The notes beneath the pieces were generated by a model. The model had not been told where the DNA came from. It searched no databases and was given only the letters and a program-made list of their open reading frames with translations. A DNA stretch of 64,000 nt. Origin: Roseovarius pelagicus. GTDB lineage: Bacteria > Pseudomonadota > Alphaproteobacteria > Rhodobacterales > Rhodobacteraceae. The DNA lies in assembly GCF_025639885.1 (NCBI RefSeq), contig NZ_CP106738.1:2604001-2668000 (forward strand), written 5' to 3'. The position numbers were made by a program, and so were the translations under genes. Position 1 is the first letter of the stretch. Every line of letters starts with the position of its first letter. Positions 51,753 to 61,642 of this stretch are shown piece after piece.

Positions 51753-53687
51753 ATGCGCTTGTCTTCGATCTTTGCCATTGCTGGAACATTTGTTCTGGCC
51801 GCGATCCTCGCCTGGGTCGCCGCCGGATTTTCTGTGACTGTGATCGAAGACAATTCCCGCACCGAAGTACGCCGTGCGCTGGAGCTTCAGGGTATGGAAT
51901 GGGCCGAGGTGGACGCCGACGGGCTTCAGGTCTTTCTGGCTGGAACCGCTCCGACAGAGGCCACGCGGTTCGGGGCATTGTCGGTGGCGGGTGGCGTCGT
52001 GGATGCAGCGCGGGTGATCGACCAGATGCTGGTCGAGGATTCCGCCGATATAGCACCGCCCCGATTTTCTGTCGAAATCCTGCGTAATGGCAGTGGGTTA
52101 TCGCTGATTGGCCTGATTCCAACCGCGACAGACCGTGATGCCCTGCTTCGCCAGATTACTGACGCGGCCAAGACCGACGACGTTGCCGACCTGCTGGAGA
52201 CGGCCGATTATCCAATGCCCGAAGGGTGGGAAGCGGCGATTGATTATTCGGTGCGCGCGTTGAGCAAGCTTGACCGTGCAAAGATCTCGATTGATGCGGG
52301 GCAGGTTACGATCGAAACGATGACAGACAGCATCGAAGAGAAGCTGGAGCTGGAAACCGAGTTGAGCCGACGAATACCGGCGCGGCTGATCGTGGATGTC
52401 GAGGTGTCTGCACCGCGCCCGGTGATCACGCCATTCACCCTGAGATTTCTGATCGAAGAGGGCGTCGCCCGCTTTGATGCCTGTTCTGCCGATACCGAAG
52501 CCTCGAGTGAGGAGATCATCGGGGCTGCGACCAAGGCAGGGCTGACCGGGGAAGCGGACTGTGTGATCGGTCTGGGTGTTCCGACGCCACAATGGGGCCG
52601 CGCGGGCGCGCTGGCGATATCTGCGGTGGCGAAACTGGGCGGGGGAAGTGTCACCTTTGCGGATGCAGACATTTCCCTGATTGCGGCGCAGGGTACGCCG
52701 GAGAACACCTTTGACGATGTGGTGGGAGAGTTGGATGCCGCGCTGCCAGATGTGTTCGCGTTGCATGCCGTGTTGCCACCGCCGCCGGATGATTCCGCGC
52801 CGGTCACACCGGAATTCGTCGCCACATTGTCGCCTGAAGGTTCGGTGCAACTGCGCGGCCGGTTGGGAAGCGATCGGTTGCGTCAAACCGTCGACAGTTT
52901 TGCCAAGGCGCGTTTCACGACTGACAGCGTTTACACCAAGGCGCGTGTTGTCGAAGGGTTGCCGCCGGAATGGCCGGTACGTGTTCTGACCGGGCTGGAG
53001 GCACTGGCATATCTGTCGAACGGTGCTGTTGTCGTTGAGCCTGAAATGTTGCGTGTCGTGGGTAACACCGGACATAAGACTGCCAGCGCGCAGATTGCCG
53101 GGCTTCTGGCAGAAAAGTTGGGCGAAGCCGAGCAATTTGAAATTGATGTGACCTATCAGGAGAAGTTGGACCCTGTCGCCAGCATCCCCACACCTGAGGA
53201 ATGCATTGCCCTGATTGCCGAACAGCAAGTGGGGAGGAAGCTGAATTTTGAGCCCGGCTCTTCTACCATCGATTCCAACGGGGCGGATATTGTGAACGAT
53301 ATTGCCGAAATTTTAGAAAATTGCGGTGAAATCCAGATCGAGATTGGTGGCTATACGGACAGTCAGGGCCGTGAGACGATGAACCAGCAACTGAGCCAAG
53401 CCCGTGCCAACGCCGTGCTTGATGCGTTGCGTGCGCGCCGGATCCTTACCAGCAGTTATTCTGCCGTCGGCCATGGTGAAGCCAATCCGATCGCTGACAA
53501 TGATACCGAAGAAGGACGAGAGGCGAACCGCCGCATCGAGTTCCGTTTGATTGTGCCGGAGACGACAGAGGAAACCGAAACAGGGCTTGAAGCCCTTGAG
53601 GATGCGGGCCAAGAAGAAACAGACGCCGACGAAGACCCGGCGGATGACCCCGCCGCAGAAGAAGGCACAGCCGATGAACAGAACTGA
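51753..53687 (+). CDS. OmpA-family outer-membrane protein with BON-like repeats
   Basis: 644 aa. A single N-terminal TM/signal (IFAIAGTFVLAAILAWVAAGF) is followed by repeated BON-like units (LELQGMEWAEVDADGLQVFLAGTAPTEATRFGAL and similar, about 45-460) and a C-terminal OmpA peptidoglycan-binding domain (about 495-610; FEPGSSTIDSNGADIV, GYTDSQGRETMNQQLSQARANAV, GHGEANPIADNDTEEGREANRRIEF with the DAP-binding Asp and Arg). An acidic tail rich in Glu/Asp ends it. It probably anchors the envelope to peptidoglycan. Confidence 0.88.
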   Translation: MRLSSIFAIAGTFVLAAILAWVAAGFSVTVIEDNSRTEVRRALELQGMEWAEVDADGLQVFLAGTAPTEATRFGALSVAGGVVDAARVIDQMLVEDSADIAPPRFSVEILRNGSGLSLIGLIPTATDRDALLRQITDAAKTDDVADLLETADYPMPEGWEAAIDYSVRALSKLDRAKISIDAGQVTIETMTDSIEEKLELETELSRRIPARLIVDVEVSAPRPVITPFTLRFLIEEGVARFDACSADTEASSEEIIGAATKAGLTGEADCVIGLGVPTPQWGRAGALAISAVAKLGGGSVTFADADISLIAAQGTPENTFDDVVGELDAALPDVFALHAVLPPPPDDSAPVTPEFVATLSPEGSVQLRGRLGSDRLRQTVDSFAKARFTTDSVYTKARVVEGLPPEWPVRVLTGLEALAYLSNGAVVVEPEMLRVVGNTGHKTASAQIAGLLAEKLGEAEQFEIDVTYQEKLDPVASIPTPEECIALIAEQQVGRKLNFEPGSSTIDSNGADIVNDIAEILENCGEIQIEIGGYTDSQGRETMNQQLSQARANAVLDALRARRILTSSYSAVGHGEANPIADNDTEEGREANRRIEFRLIVPETTEETETGLEALEDAGQEETDADEDPADDPAAEEGTADEQN

Positions 53688-54000
53688 GTTTATCTTTGCC
53701 ACGGCGATCATTCTCTTCGTCGCCTTCTGTCTGGGCTGGTTCGCCAATTGGCTGGTTCATCGCTTTATCCGCGTTTCGTCCTCGGACATGGGAGAGTTGG
53801 ACCGCATGGCGCAAGAGCTGCATGAAGCCGAAGAAACCCGCGATCAGGCGATCACGTATTTGCAGCAACGCGAGGCAGAGTTGACCAATCAACTGAGCCA
53901 AACCGAGGCGGAGTTGGCGGCGACAATGGAGGGGCTGCGCGAAGCCCGCCAAGAGGCCGAGCATATGCGCGCCCATCTAGAGCGTTCCGGCCACGGCTGA
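53674..54000 (+). CDS. Single-pass membrane protein with coiled coil
   Basis: 108 aa. One TM helix (FIFATAIILFVAFCLGWFANWLV) then a long heptad-rich helix (MAQELHEAEETRDQAITYLQQREAELTNQLSQTEAELAATME). No known family. It overlaps the OmpA-family gene end by 14 bases, so the two are translated together; a structural partner of that protein is plausible. Confidence 0.8.
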   Translation: MNRTEFIFATAIILFVAFCLGWFANWLVHRFIRVSSSDMGELDRMAQELHEAEETRDQAITYLQQREAELTNQLSQTEAELAATMEGLREARQEAEHMRAHLERSGHG

Positions 54001-54053
54001 TAACGGACGCACCATGTGCTATGATGTCTGCGGGACAGCGGCAGGAGGGCGGC

Positions 54054-54215
54054 ATGGATTTGATTGCACTTGGGTTTTACGCAATGATCTGCGGTGTTCT
54101 GGGGTTGGCGGGGCCACGTTTGGGCGCTGCGCCGATGCGTTTGGGCATTGGTGCGGTTGTCGGGATTGCTGCTGCTGCAACGTTACCGTTTATCAAGGCC
54201 GCTATCGCCGGTTAA
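54054..54215 (+). CDS. Two-TM small membrane protein
   Basis: 53 aa with AGGAGG ideally placed before the ATG at 54054. Two hydrophobic helices (LIALGFYAMICGVLGLAG and IGAVVGIAAAATLPFIKAAIA) joined by a short PRLGAAPMR turn. Function unknown. It follows the coiled-coil gene by 53 bases. Confidence 0.7.
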   Translation: MDLIALGFYAMICGVLGLAGPRLGAAPMRLGIGAVVGIAAAATLPFIKAAIAG

Positions 54216-54260
54216 AGCCTTTTGCATCGAATCTGTGGGTCAGATAAAATGCGAAACGCG

Positions 54261-54962
54261 TCAGCCCCAGCGCACGTCCGACAGGAATATATAGCCAGCA
54301 CCATAGATTGTCTTGATCAGGCGGGGGTTTTTGGGATCTTCGCGTAGCTTGGTGCGCAGTCGCGAGATACGCACATCCATCGCCCGATCAAAGCTTTCTC
54401 CTGCGGCCCCTCCGAGAGCCTCTTGCATTGCTTGACGTGAAATCAAGCGCTTGGGGCGCTCAAGGAACAACCGCAAAACTTCGCCTTCGGCATGAGAAAA
54501 CGGTGTTTCCTGACCAGCTTCGTCAACCAGCACGAAACGGTCAAATGCGGCGGTCCAGCCCTGAAAAAATGCTATGTCGGCAGCGGGTACGGCAGGCGTA
54601 TCCCGGCGCAGGCGGGCGCGGATGCGTGCGACCACCTCGGCAGGATCGAAGGGTTTGGTGATATAGTCGTCGGCGCCCAGTTCCAGCCCGGTCACGCGGT
54701 CCTGTACCTGCGCACGGCCTGAAATGATGATGATTGCCGCGCCCTGTTCCAGCGCCAGCCGGTGCACCAGTGTCAGCCCGTCGCGGTCCGGCAGCGACAA
54801 ATCAACCAGACAGATGTCGGGCGTGGTGGTTTTTAACGCGGCCTCAAATTCTGTCGCCCGGCCAAAGGCGAGCGTGCGAAAACCGGCCTCCTCCAGCGCG
54901 TCGGCCAGCATACGTCGCACTTCGGGTTCGTCGTCGAGGATCGTAACGAGGGGCGCGCTCAT
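54261..54962 (-). CDS. OmpR-family response regulator
   Basis: 233 aa: receiver domain (VTILDDEPEV acidic pair, phospho-Asp in DICLVDLSLPDRDG, Lys in DDYITKPFDP) and a winged-helix DNA-binding domain (FSHAEGEVLRLFLERPKRLISRQAMQEAL, RAMDVRISRLRTKLREDPKNPRLIKTIYGAGY). The start at 54962 overlaps the hybrid kinase stop (TAATG), which fixes it; an upstream frame is a shadow. It is probably phosphorylated by that kinase. Confidence 0.92.
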   Translation of the reverse strand: MSAPLVTILDDEPEVRRMLADALEEAGFRTLAFGRATEFEAALKTTTPDICLVDLSLPDRDGLTLVHRLALEQGAAIIIISGRAQVQDRVTGLELGADDYITKPFDPAEVVARIRARLRRDTPAVPAADIAFFQGWTAAFDRFVLVDEAGQETPFSHAEGEVLRLFLERPKRLISRQAMQEALGGAAGESFDRAMDVRISRLRTKLREDPKNPRLIKTIYGAGYIFLSDVRWG

Positions 54963-56857
54963 TAGGTGGTCTCCGATGGGGCGGAAAGAAAGGCATATAA
55001 TTCTGCTGCGGAAAAAGGTTTTCGCAAAACGGGCGCCGCAGCCACCGCGGCGGCAAAACGTGGATCCGATGGCGGTAATGACGTCATCAGAAAAGTGGGG
55101 CAAGGGGCAACGGCTGCCAGATCGACGCCGGTTTGCTCGCCTTCCAGAACGATATCCGACAGAAGGGCGGAAATCTCGGGTAGTTGCGCCAGTAGCGAAC
55201 GCGCCTCGGGCACGGATGCGGCTTCGATAACGCTATGGCCTGCTTCGCGCAGCATGTCGCGCACGGTGTCGCGCAGGTCGGCGCTATCCTCGACCAGCAG
55301 GATAAGACCCTGTGTCGGGGCCTGCCCGGCGATCCGCAGCGGTAAGCGCAGCGTGACAACCCCGCCCACGTCACTATTGCCGATCGTGGCGCGTCCCCCG
55401 GCCAGTTTGGTCATGTCATAGACCATGACAAGGCCAAGCCCGGACCCTTCACCGCCCTTGGTGGTAAAGAACGGCTCGAACGCGCGAGAAAGTGCTGTCT
55501 TGCTGAACCCCGGACCAGTGTCGCTAACGGTGAAATCGATCCAGGTATCCTGTATTGCGGCAACGGTCAGCGTGATCTGACCTGTTGTGCCACAGGCATC
55601 GCGCGCGTTCAGGACCAGATTGAGCAATGAATCCTGCAACATCCCCGGGTCCAACAACACCCGGTTGGGCATGTTGCCCATGTCGATATTGAATCCCATG
55701 GCATCCGGTAGGGCAGAGCGCGCCAACGTGTCCAGTTCTGACAGGAACCCATGCAGGTTGGTCGGTGCCGGGCTGTGCTCTCGACGGCCGGTCATGTCTG
55801 CGATCCTGTTCAACAGGCTTCCGCCGCGCCGTGCCGCCGATTGTGTCGCGGAGATCAAGGTGTCTGCCGTATCAGGCAGGTCCATGCGCGCCAGTTTGGA
55901 CTGCATGCCGAGAATGATCGTCAGCAGGTTCGAGAAGTCATGTGCCAACCCGCTGGTCATCTGTGCGGCGACTTCGCGGCGCCGGGTCTGTTGCAGAGCC
56001 GCACGCGTCTGCGCCTCTTCGGTGATATCCATTGACAGGATATAGACACCACCTTGTAATGTATCCGGCGTTAGGGCCGCACGGATGCGTCGTGAACTGG
56101 GTTCGTGCGTGAATTCAAACACTGATGCGGTGCCCGCAAATGCCTGATCCAGCCGGGTGCGTATCGTGGCATATGCTATTGGACCAAGCGCGTCCTCGAT
56201 GCGTTCGCCAATAATCTCGGACTTGGTTCCCGGTATGATCGAGCTCAACCGTCGGTTCGAAAACGTATAGCGCCGGTCGGGTCCGACATGAGAGATGTGG
56301 GCCGGCATCATTTCAGCGGTCAGGCGTGTGCGGGCCTCGATCTGAGTGATTTGGCGCTTGGCCTCTTCCAATGCGGTCACTGTGGCCTCCAGCTGTCGGT
56401 TTGCGGCGGATAGCTCGCCGGAATATGCGCCCAGCTGATCGGATAGCTCTTCGGACCGGGTGCGCAGCAGGCTTTCTTGCTGCTTGGTGCGGGTGATGTC
56501 GGTATAAACCGTTACCCAACCTCCCTGCGGCAGCGGCGAACCCTCGACGCTGATGGTTCGATCATTGGCGCGGGTGCGCTCCATGTAATGTGGCTCGAAT
56601 GCGCGGGCAATTTGCGTCCGGCTGGTAACGAACTGCTCCAGATCGCCGACATTACCGTAATCACCGCGCTGGGCCAGATAGCGGATCGTATCGGCAAAGC
56701 TTGCACCGGGTGTGACCAACGCATCGGGGAGGTCGAACATTTCTTGAAAGCGGCGGTTGCAAACTGCAAGATTCAAGTCGCTGTCATAAATTGTCAGCGC
56801 CTGCTGGATCAGATTCAGGCCCGCCATCGTCATTTCGGTGGTCTGTTGACTGATCAT
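54962..56857 (-). CDS. PAS hybrid sensor histidine kinase
   Basis: 631 aa, no TM segment, so a cytoplasmic sensor. Order: PAS-like domain (LIQQALTIYDSDLNLAVCNRRFQEMFDLP), coiled coil, second PAS (about 185-300), a HisKA box with SGLAHDFSNLLTIILGMQSKLA, HATPase (VLNARDACG, DTGPGFSK, GSGLGLVMVYDM), and a C-terminal receiver (ILLVEDSADLRDTV, phospho-Asp in LLSDIVLEG, Lys in LRKPFS). A phosphorelay to the adjacent response regulator is likely. It overlaps the isomerase gene by ATGA at 56854-56857. Confidence 0.9.
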   Translation of the reverse strand: MISQQTTEMTMAGLNLIQQALTIYDSDLNLAVCNRRFQEMFDLPDALVTPGASFADTIRYLAQRGDYGNVGDLEQFVTSRTQIARAFEPHYMERTRANDRTISVEGSPLPQGGWVTVYTDITRTKQQESLLRTRSEELSDQLGAYSGELSAANRQLEATVTALEEAKRQITQIEARTRLTAEMMPAHISHVGPDRRYTFSNRRLSSIIPGTKSEIIGERIEDALGPIAYATIRTRLDQAFAGTASVFEFTHEPSSRRIRAALTPDTLQGGVYILSMDITEEAQTRAALQQTRRREVAAQMTSGLAHDFSNLLTIILGMQSKLARMDLPDTADTLISATQSAARRGGSLLNRIADMTGRREHSPAPTNLHGFLSELDTLARSALPDAMGFNIDMGNMPNRVLLDPGMLQDSLLNLVLNARDACGTTGQITLTVAAIQDTWIDFTVSDTGPGFSKTALSRAFEPFFTTKGGEGSGLGLVMVYDMTKLAGGRATIGNSDVGGVVTLRLPLRIAGQAPTQGLILLVEDSADLRDTVRDMLREAGHSVIEAASVPEARSLLAQLPEISALLSDIVLEGEQTGVDLAAVAPCPTFLMTSLPPSDPRFAAAVAAAPVLRKPFSAAELYAFLSAPSETT

Positions 56858-57471
56858 TGTGCGTGTCTCACTGCCCAGTCCAGCGCGTCCTCCAGACGAT
56901 CGTCGCCCCAGAACAACTCATCTCCGACCAAAAAACTGGGCGCGCCAAAGAGGCCGCGCCGGGTGGCTTCGTCTGTCGTCTGGCGCAGGGCCAGCTTGTT
57001 TGTGTCGCTCTGTGCCGCCTCAATGACGCCATCGGGCAGACCGACTGCGTCTGCACAGGCCGCAACCACGGAGGGGTCTGATATATTCAATCCCTTGGAG
57101 AATTGCGCGCGATAGATTGTCTGGCAGAAGTCGATGCCTTCGGGCCGTTCCAGTGCGATCTGTGCCACTCGAGCCGCCAAGATGCCATTTTGCGGAAACG
57201 GATCGGGTTTTTCGACTGTCAGGCCAAGACGATCTGCCCGGCGCGCCAAGTCGCGCCACATGTAGCGGCCTTTGGCGGCGTAGATGTTGAAGGGTGACGT
57301 GTCCCAGCCCTGGACTGCAAAGATGGGGCCCAGCAGGAATGGCCGCCAATGCACCTCGACGCCCGCGTTGCTGGCTGCTGCGGGCAGGCGCATTGCGCTG
57401 AGATAGGAATAGGTCGAGGCGAATTCGAACCAGAATTCCAGCTTCGGCTTGGTCATTTGAGTGACACTCAT
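56854..57471 (-). CDS. 2-hydroxychromene-2-carboxylate isomerase-like (DsbA/GST-kappa fold)
   Basis: 205 aa. The DsbA-like domain opens FWFEFASTYSYLSAMRLPA, with WRPFLLGPIFAVQGW, the helical insert, and a cis-Pro loop GLFGAPSFLVGDELFWGDDRLE near 180. This is the HCCA isomerase/GST-kappa group, which isomerises naphthalene-pathway intermediates with glutathione; the real substrate here is unknown. The ATG at 57471 is chosen; an ATG at 57456 is possible. First gene of the isomerase-kinase-regulator operon. Confidence 0.88.
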   Translation of the reverse strand: MSVTQMTKPKLEFWFEFASTYSYLSAMRLPAAASNAGVEVHWRPFLLGPIFAVQGWDTSPFNIYAAKGRYMWRDLARRADRLGLTVEKPDPFPQNGILAARVAQIALERPEGIDFCQTIYRAQFSKGLNISDPSVVAACADAVGLPDGVIEAAQSDTNKLALRQTTDEATRRGLFGAPSFLVGDELFWGDDRLEDALDWAVRHAQ

Positions 57472-57669
57472 GTGGTTTCGGCTGTCTCTCAATTCCGGGC
57501 AGAGGTGTGCGGATGTCAAGCCCCGCCACGGTTGTTACAATTCGTTAGGATTGGGAAATGTTCACGAAAAAGTTGACCCTGAGAGTAATTGCATCACTCT
57601 GATGGGTAGCGAGAATCGCCCTGTTGAGGTGATCGGCCCGCAAAGACGGGCATCTGGGAGGAAGACAAT

Positions 57670-59643
57670 TTGGCCAAGCCTATAGAGGCGACGGACGGGC
57701 ATGGCTCGATTCCGGCGCTGCTTCAGCGTAATGCATCGCAGTTTGCAAATCGTTCCGCATATCGGGAAAAGGAATACGGGATCTGGCAGAGCTGGACCTG
57801 GGCCGAAACCGAGAAAGAGATCGAGGCCTTGGCACTGGGACTGATTGATCTCGGGGTGAAGGAAGGTGAATTCATCGCCGTTATCGGGCGCAATCGTCCG
57901 TATTTCTATTGGGCCATTGTCGCGGCGCAATCAGTGGGCGCGATCCCTGTTCCACTTTATCAGGACGCCGCTGCAGACGAGATGGCCTATGTTATGGACC
58001 ATTGCGGGGCACGTGTGGCCATCGTCGAGGATCAGGAACAAGTCGACAAGGTGATCGAAATTCAGGGTCAGCTGACTGAATTCGAGCATATGATCTATAT
58101 CGATCCGCGTGGCCTGCGCAAATACGACCATTCCAAGCTGCATCAGTATGGTCAGGTTCAGGAGAAGGGTCGCGCGACCCATGATGAAAATATCAGTGAA
58201 CTACGCGCGCGGCGCGACAAGCTGAACTACGACAGCATTTGTGTGATGCTCTATACCTCGGGTACGACGGGCAAGCCCAAGGGCGTCGTGCTGAGCAACC
58301 GCAACATCATCGAGGCCTCCAAGTCATCGTCGGAGTTCGACAAGCTGCGCCGCGACGAAGAGGTTCTGGCCTATCTGCCGATGGCATGGGTGGGGGATTT
58401 TATCTTTTCCATCGGTCAGGCCTATTGGTGTGGCTTCTGCGTGAACTGCCCTGAAAGTGCAGACACGATGCAGACTGACCTGCGCGAGATCGGACCGACC
58501 TACTACTTTGCCCCACCGCGAGTGTTCGAGACACAGCTGACCAATGTGATGATCCGTATGGAGGATGCAGGGCGATTGAAGAAACGCCTGTTCGATCACT
58601 ATATGGCGCATGCCCGCAAAGTGGGCGGTGATATTCTGGACGGCAAACCTGTCGGCGGAATGGATCGGCTGAAATACACGCTGGGCAATCTATTCGTCTA
58701 TGGTCCACTCAAGAACACCCTCGGCCTGAGCCGGGTGCGCGTGGGCTATACGGCAGGCGAAGCGATCGGGCCCGAGATTTTCGCGTTCTATCGCTCGCTC
58801 GGAATCAACCTGAAACAGCTCTATGGCCAGACCGAAGCATCGGTGTTCATCACGTTGCAGCCCGATGGGGAAGTGCGTGACGATACCGTGGGTGTCCCGG
58901 CACCGGGGGTGGAAATCCGTATCGCCGACAATGGCGAGGTGTTCTATCGCAGCCCCGGTACGTTCGAGTATTATTACAAGAACGAGGAAAGCACGAAGAG
59001 CACCAAAGACCCCGAAGGCTGGGTCGCGACGGGCGACGCGGGTTATTTCGATGAGGAAACCGGCCAGCTACGCATCATCGACCGTGCCAAGGATGTGGGC
59101 AAGATGGCGGGGGGCGAGTTGTTTGCGCCCAAGTATGTTGAAAACAAGCTGAAATTCTTTCCCAACATTCTGGAGGCCGTGGTCTTTGGCAATGGTCGCG
59201 AGCAATGCACAGCGTTCATCAACATCGACCTGACGGCGGTGGGCAACTGGGCCGAGCGCAACAATATCGGCTATGCGTCCTATCAGGAACTGGCTGGTCA
59301 CAGTCAGGTGCTCGAGACGATCCGCGAGCATGTGGAAACGGTCAATCGGTCGTTGGCAGATGACCCGATGCTGGGGGCGTGCCAGATCCACCGTTTTCTG
59401 GTGTTGCACAAGGAACTGGATGCCGATGACGGCGAGATGACCCGCACGCGCAAGGTGCGGCGCGGGGTGATTTCGGATAAGTTCAATGATCTGCTGACGG
59501 CGCTTTATGATGGGTCGGATGAGATATTTACAAAGACTGAAGTGACCTACGAGGATGGCCGCAAGGGCAGCATTTCAGCGACGCTCAAAATTGTCGATGC
59601 GGCGGTTGTGCCGGTCGAGACGCAGAAGGTTGCAGCGGAATGA
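57670..59643 (+). CDS. AMP-binding long-chain acyl-CoA ligase-like protein
   Basis: 657 aa from a TTG (GGGAGG eight bases upstream). The ANL core has YTSGTTGKPKGVVLSNRN (P-loop), YGQTEASVFITLQ, VATGDAGYFDEETGQLRIIDR and KVRRGVI. An N-terminal polar lead and a lid domain of about 110 residues are normal for FadD15-type ligases. It activates a carboxylic acid with ATP and CoA. Leading the LivGHMK-type operon, it probably activates the acid that the transporter brings in. Confidence 0.88.
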   Translation: MAKPIEATDGHGSIPALLQRNASQFANRSAYREKEYGIWQSWTWAETEKEIEALALGLIDLGVKEGEFIAVIGRNRPYFYWAIVAAQSVGAIPVPLYQDAAADEMAYVMDHCGARVAIVEDQEQVDKVIEIQGQLTEFEHMIYIDPRGLRKYDHSKLHQYGQVQEKGRATHDENISELRARRDKLNYDSICVMLYTSGTTGKPKGVVLSNRNIIEASKSSSEFDKLRRDEEVLAYLPMAWVGDFIFSIGQAYWCGFCVNCPESADTMQTDLREIGPTYYFAPPRVFETQLTNVMIRMEDAGRLKKRLFDHYMAHARKVGGDILDGKPVGGMDRLKYTLGNLFVYGPLKNTLGLSRVRVGYTAGEAIGPEIFAFYRSLGINLKQLYGQTEASVFITLQPDGEVRDDTVGVPAPGVEIRIADNGEVFYRSPGTFEYYYKNEESTKSTKDPEGWVATGDAGYFDEETGQLRIIDRAKDVGKMAGGELFAPKYVENKLKFFPNILEAVVFGNGREQCTAFINIDLTAVGNWAERNNIGYASYQELAGHSQVLETIREHVETVNRSLADDPMLGACQIHRFLVLHKELDADDGEMTRTRKVRRGVISDKFNDLLTALYDGSDEIFTKTEVTYEDGRKGSISATLKIVDAAVVPVETQKVAAE

Positions 59644-59715
59644 TGGGGCGCCGCTCAGCTACGTCGATCCCGTACCCGCCATCCCGAATTCACGCAGATA
59701 TTGAAGGGTGCCACC

Positions 59716-60534
59716 ATGCTTGACAGCGCAGAAGGCTACACCACCGAGGACGGTCGCAAGATCGGCGGTGTGGTGATGGAGATGAAGAATATTACCCTGC
59801 GTTTCGGCGGTGTTACGGCGATTCAGGATATCAGCTTTGACATTCGCGAGGGCGAAATCAGGGCGATCATCGGTCCCAATGGGGCGGGCAAATCATCCAT
59901 GCTGAATGTCATCAGCGGGTTCTACAATCCGCAGGAGGGCGAGGTGTTTTACAAAGGTGCAAAACGCCCTTCGATGAAGCCCTATCAGGTCGCGCGACAA
60001 GGGATTGCGCGGACGTTTCAGAACATCGCTCTGTTCGAGGGTATGAGCGTTCTGGACAACGTGATGACCGGCCGATTGCGGCAGATGAATGCGGGGATTT
60101 TTGCGCAGGCGATCTGGAAGGGTAAGGCCGAGCGTGAAGAGGTTGAAAACCGGGAAGTTGTTGAGAAGGTTATTGATTTTCTTGAAATCCAGCATATTCG
60201 CAAGACGCCGGTGGGGCGTTTGCCTTATGGCCTGAAGAAACGGGTTGAACTGGCGCGGGCGCTGGCGGCAGAGCCGTCGATCCTGCTGCTGGACGAGCCG
60301 ATGGCGGGCATGAACGTCGAGGAGAAAGAGGACATGAGCCGCTTTATTCTGGATGTGAATGACGAATTTGGCACCACGATCGCACTGATCGAGCATGACA
60401 TGGGCGTGGTCATGGACCTGAGCGACCGGGTCGTGGTGATGGATTACGGTAAGAAGATCGGCGATGGCACGCCGGATGAAGTCCGCAACAATCAGGACGT
60501 GATCGATGCCTATCTGGGGGTGGCGCATGATTGA
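59716..60534 (+). CDS. Branched-chain-amino-acid-type ABC transporter ATPase (LivG family)
   Basis: 272 aa. Walker A GPNGAGKSS, Q-loop region FQNIALFEGMSV, signature LPYGLKKRVELARAL, Walker B ILLLDEPMAGMN and H-loop IEHDM are all intact. A 25-residue polar N-terminal extension precedes MEMKNITLRFGG. The ATG at 59716 has AAGGG seven bases upstream. It is one of the two ATPases of a HAAT-type importer; LivF is not in the window. Confidence 0.92.
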   Translation: MLDSAEGYTTEDGRKIGGVVMEMKNITLRFGGVTAIQDISFDIREGEIRAIIGPNGAGKSSMLNVISGFYNPQEGEVFYKGAKRPSMKPYQVARQGIARTFQNIALFEGMSVLDNVMTGRLRQMNAGIFAQAIWKGKAEREEVENREVVEKVIDFLEIQHIRKTPVGRLPYGLKKRVELARALAAEPSILLLDEPMAGMNVEEKEDMSRFILDVNDEFGTTIALIEHDMGVVMDLSDRVVVMDYGKKIGDGTPDEVRNNQDVIDAYLGVAHD

Positions 60535-60550
60535 TTTTCGCACATCAGTA

Positions 60551-60583
60551 TCACGTCGGTATTACGTCGGTATCGCGTCGGCG
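60551..60583. repeat. 11-bp tandem repeat, three units, between livG-like and livH-like genes
   Basis: TCACGTCGGTA, TTACGTCGGTA, TCGCGTCGGCG in tandem (60551, 60562, 60573), 62 bases before livH. A partial unit (CACATCAGTA) precedes it. Unknown role; possibly a slipped element. Confidence 0.65.
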
Positions 60584-60644
60584 CGTGGGCGTGCGGGCGC
60601 TCAGAACTCAGGGCGGGTAGAGCCCAATTCCGGAGGACAGCACA

Positions 60645-61631
60645 ATGCCTGAACAACTCGTCTTTGCGATGGAGGTCTTCCTTAACGGTCTGATGGCCGG
60701 GGTTCTCTATGCGTTGGTAGCGCTGGGTTTCGTGCTGATCTACAAGGCCAGCGGCATTTTCAACTATGCCCAAGGGGTGATGGCGCTATTCGCCGCGCTG
60801 ACGCTGGTGGGGATCATGGAAGGGCAGGTGCCCTTTAGCCATCTGATCAACGCGATCTTTGGCACGGAGATCCATCATTTCGGCTGGCACGTTCCTGCCT
60901 TGCTGGCGATCCTCCTGACGATGTTGGTGATGATCGGACTGGCGTGGCTGGTGAACCATTTCGTGTTCCGGCATTTGGTCAATCAGGAACCTATCATTTT
61001 GTTTATGGCCACCATCGGGCTTGCCTATTTCCTGGAAGGGGTGGGCGACATCATGTGGGGCGCGGATATCAAGAAGCTGGATGTCGGCCTGCCGCAAGGG
61101 ATCAACGAGGTCATCGACGAGGTGACCTATGGCATCTTTGACTACGGGTTCTTTATCGACAATCTGGATATCGTGGCGACCGTGATTGCGGCGCTTCTGG
61201 TGGTCGCGCTGATCATCTTTGCGCAATACACCAAGCAGGGCCGTGCCATGCGCGCCGTGGCGGATGATCATCAGGCGGCGCTGAGCGTCGGCATCTCGCT
61301 GAATTACATCTGGGTCATGGTCTGGTCGCTGGCCGGGTTCGTGGCGCTGGTCGCCGGGATCGTCTGGGGCACCAAATCGGGTGTGCAATTCTCGCTGTCG
61401 CTGATCGCGCTCAAGGCACTTCCCGTCTTGATGCTGGGTGGTTTCACCTCGATCCCCGGTGCCATTGTCGGCGGGCTGATCATCGGTGTGGGTGAGAAGC
61501 TGTTTGAATTCGCCGTAGGGCCGATGATCGGCGGGGCGACTGAAAACTGGTTCGCCTATGTTCTGGCGCTGTTGTTTCTGGTGTTCCGGCCGCAGGGATT
61601 GTTCGGGGAGAAGATCATTGAGCGGGTTTAG
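60645..61631 (+). CDS. LivH-type ABC transporter permease
   Basis: 328 aa with about eight TM helices and the LivH blocks LYALVALGFVLIYKASGIFNYAQGVMALF, MRAVADDHQAALSVGISLNYIW (coupling loop) and GGFTSIPGAIVGGLIIGVGEKL. GGAGGACAGCACA precedes the ATG at 60645. It forms the channel with the LivM-like permease. Followed by a palindrome and two small genes that separate it from LivM. Confidence 0.92.
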   Translation: MPEQLVFAMEVFLNGLMAGVLYALVALGFVLIYKASGIFNYAQGVMALFAALTLVGIMEGQVPFSHLINAIFGTEIHHFGWHVPALLAILLTMLVMIGLAWLVNHFVFRHLVNQEPIILFMATIGLAYFLEGVGDIMWGADIKKLDVGLPQGINEVIDEVTYGIFDYGFFIDNLDIVATVIAALLVVALIIFAQYTKQGRAMRAVADDHQAALSVGISLNYIWVMVWSLAGFVALVAGIVWGTKSGVQFSLSLIALKALPVLMLGGFTSIPGAIVGGLIIGVGEKLFEFAVGPMIGGATENWFAYVLALLFLVFRPQGLFGEKIIERV

Positions 61632-61642
61632 AAACGGCGGGT

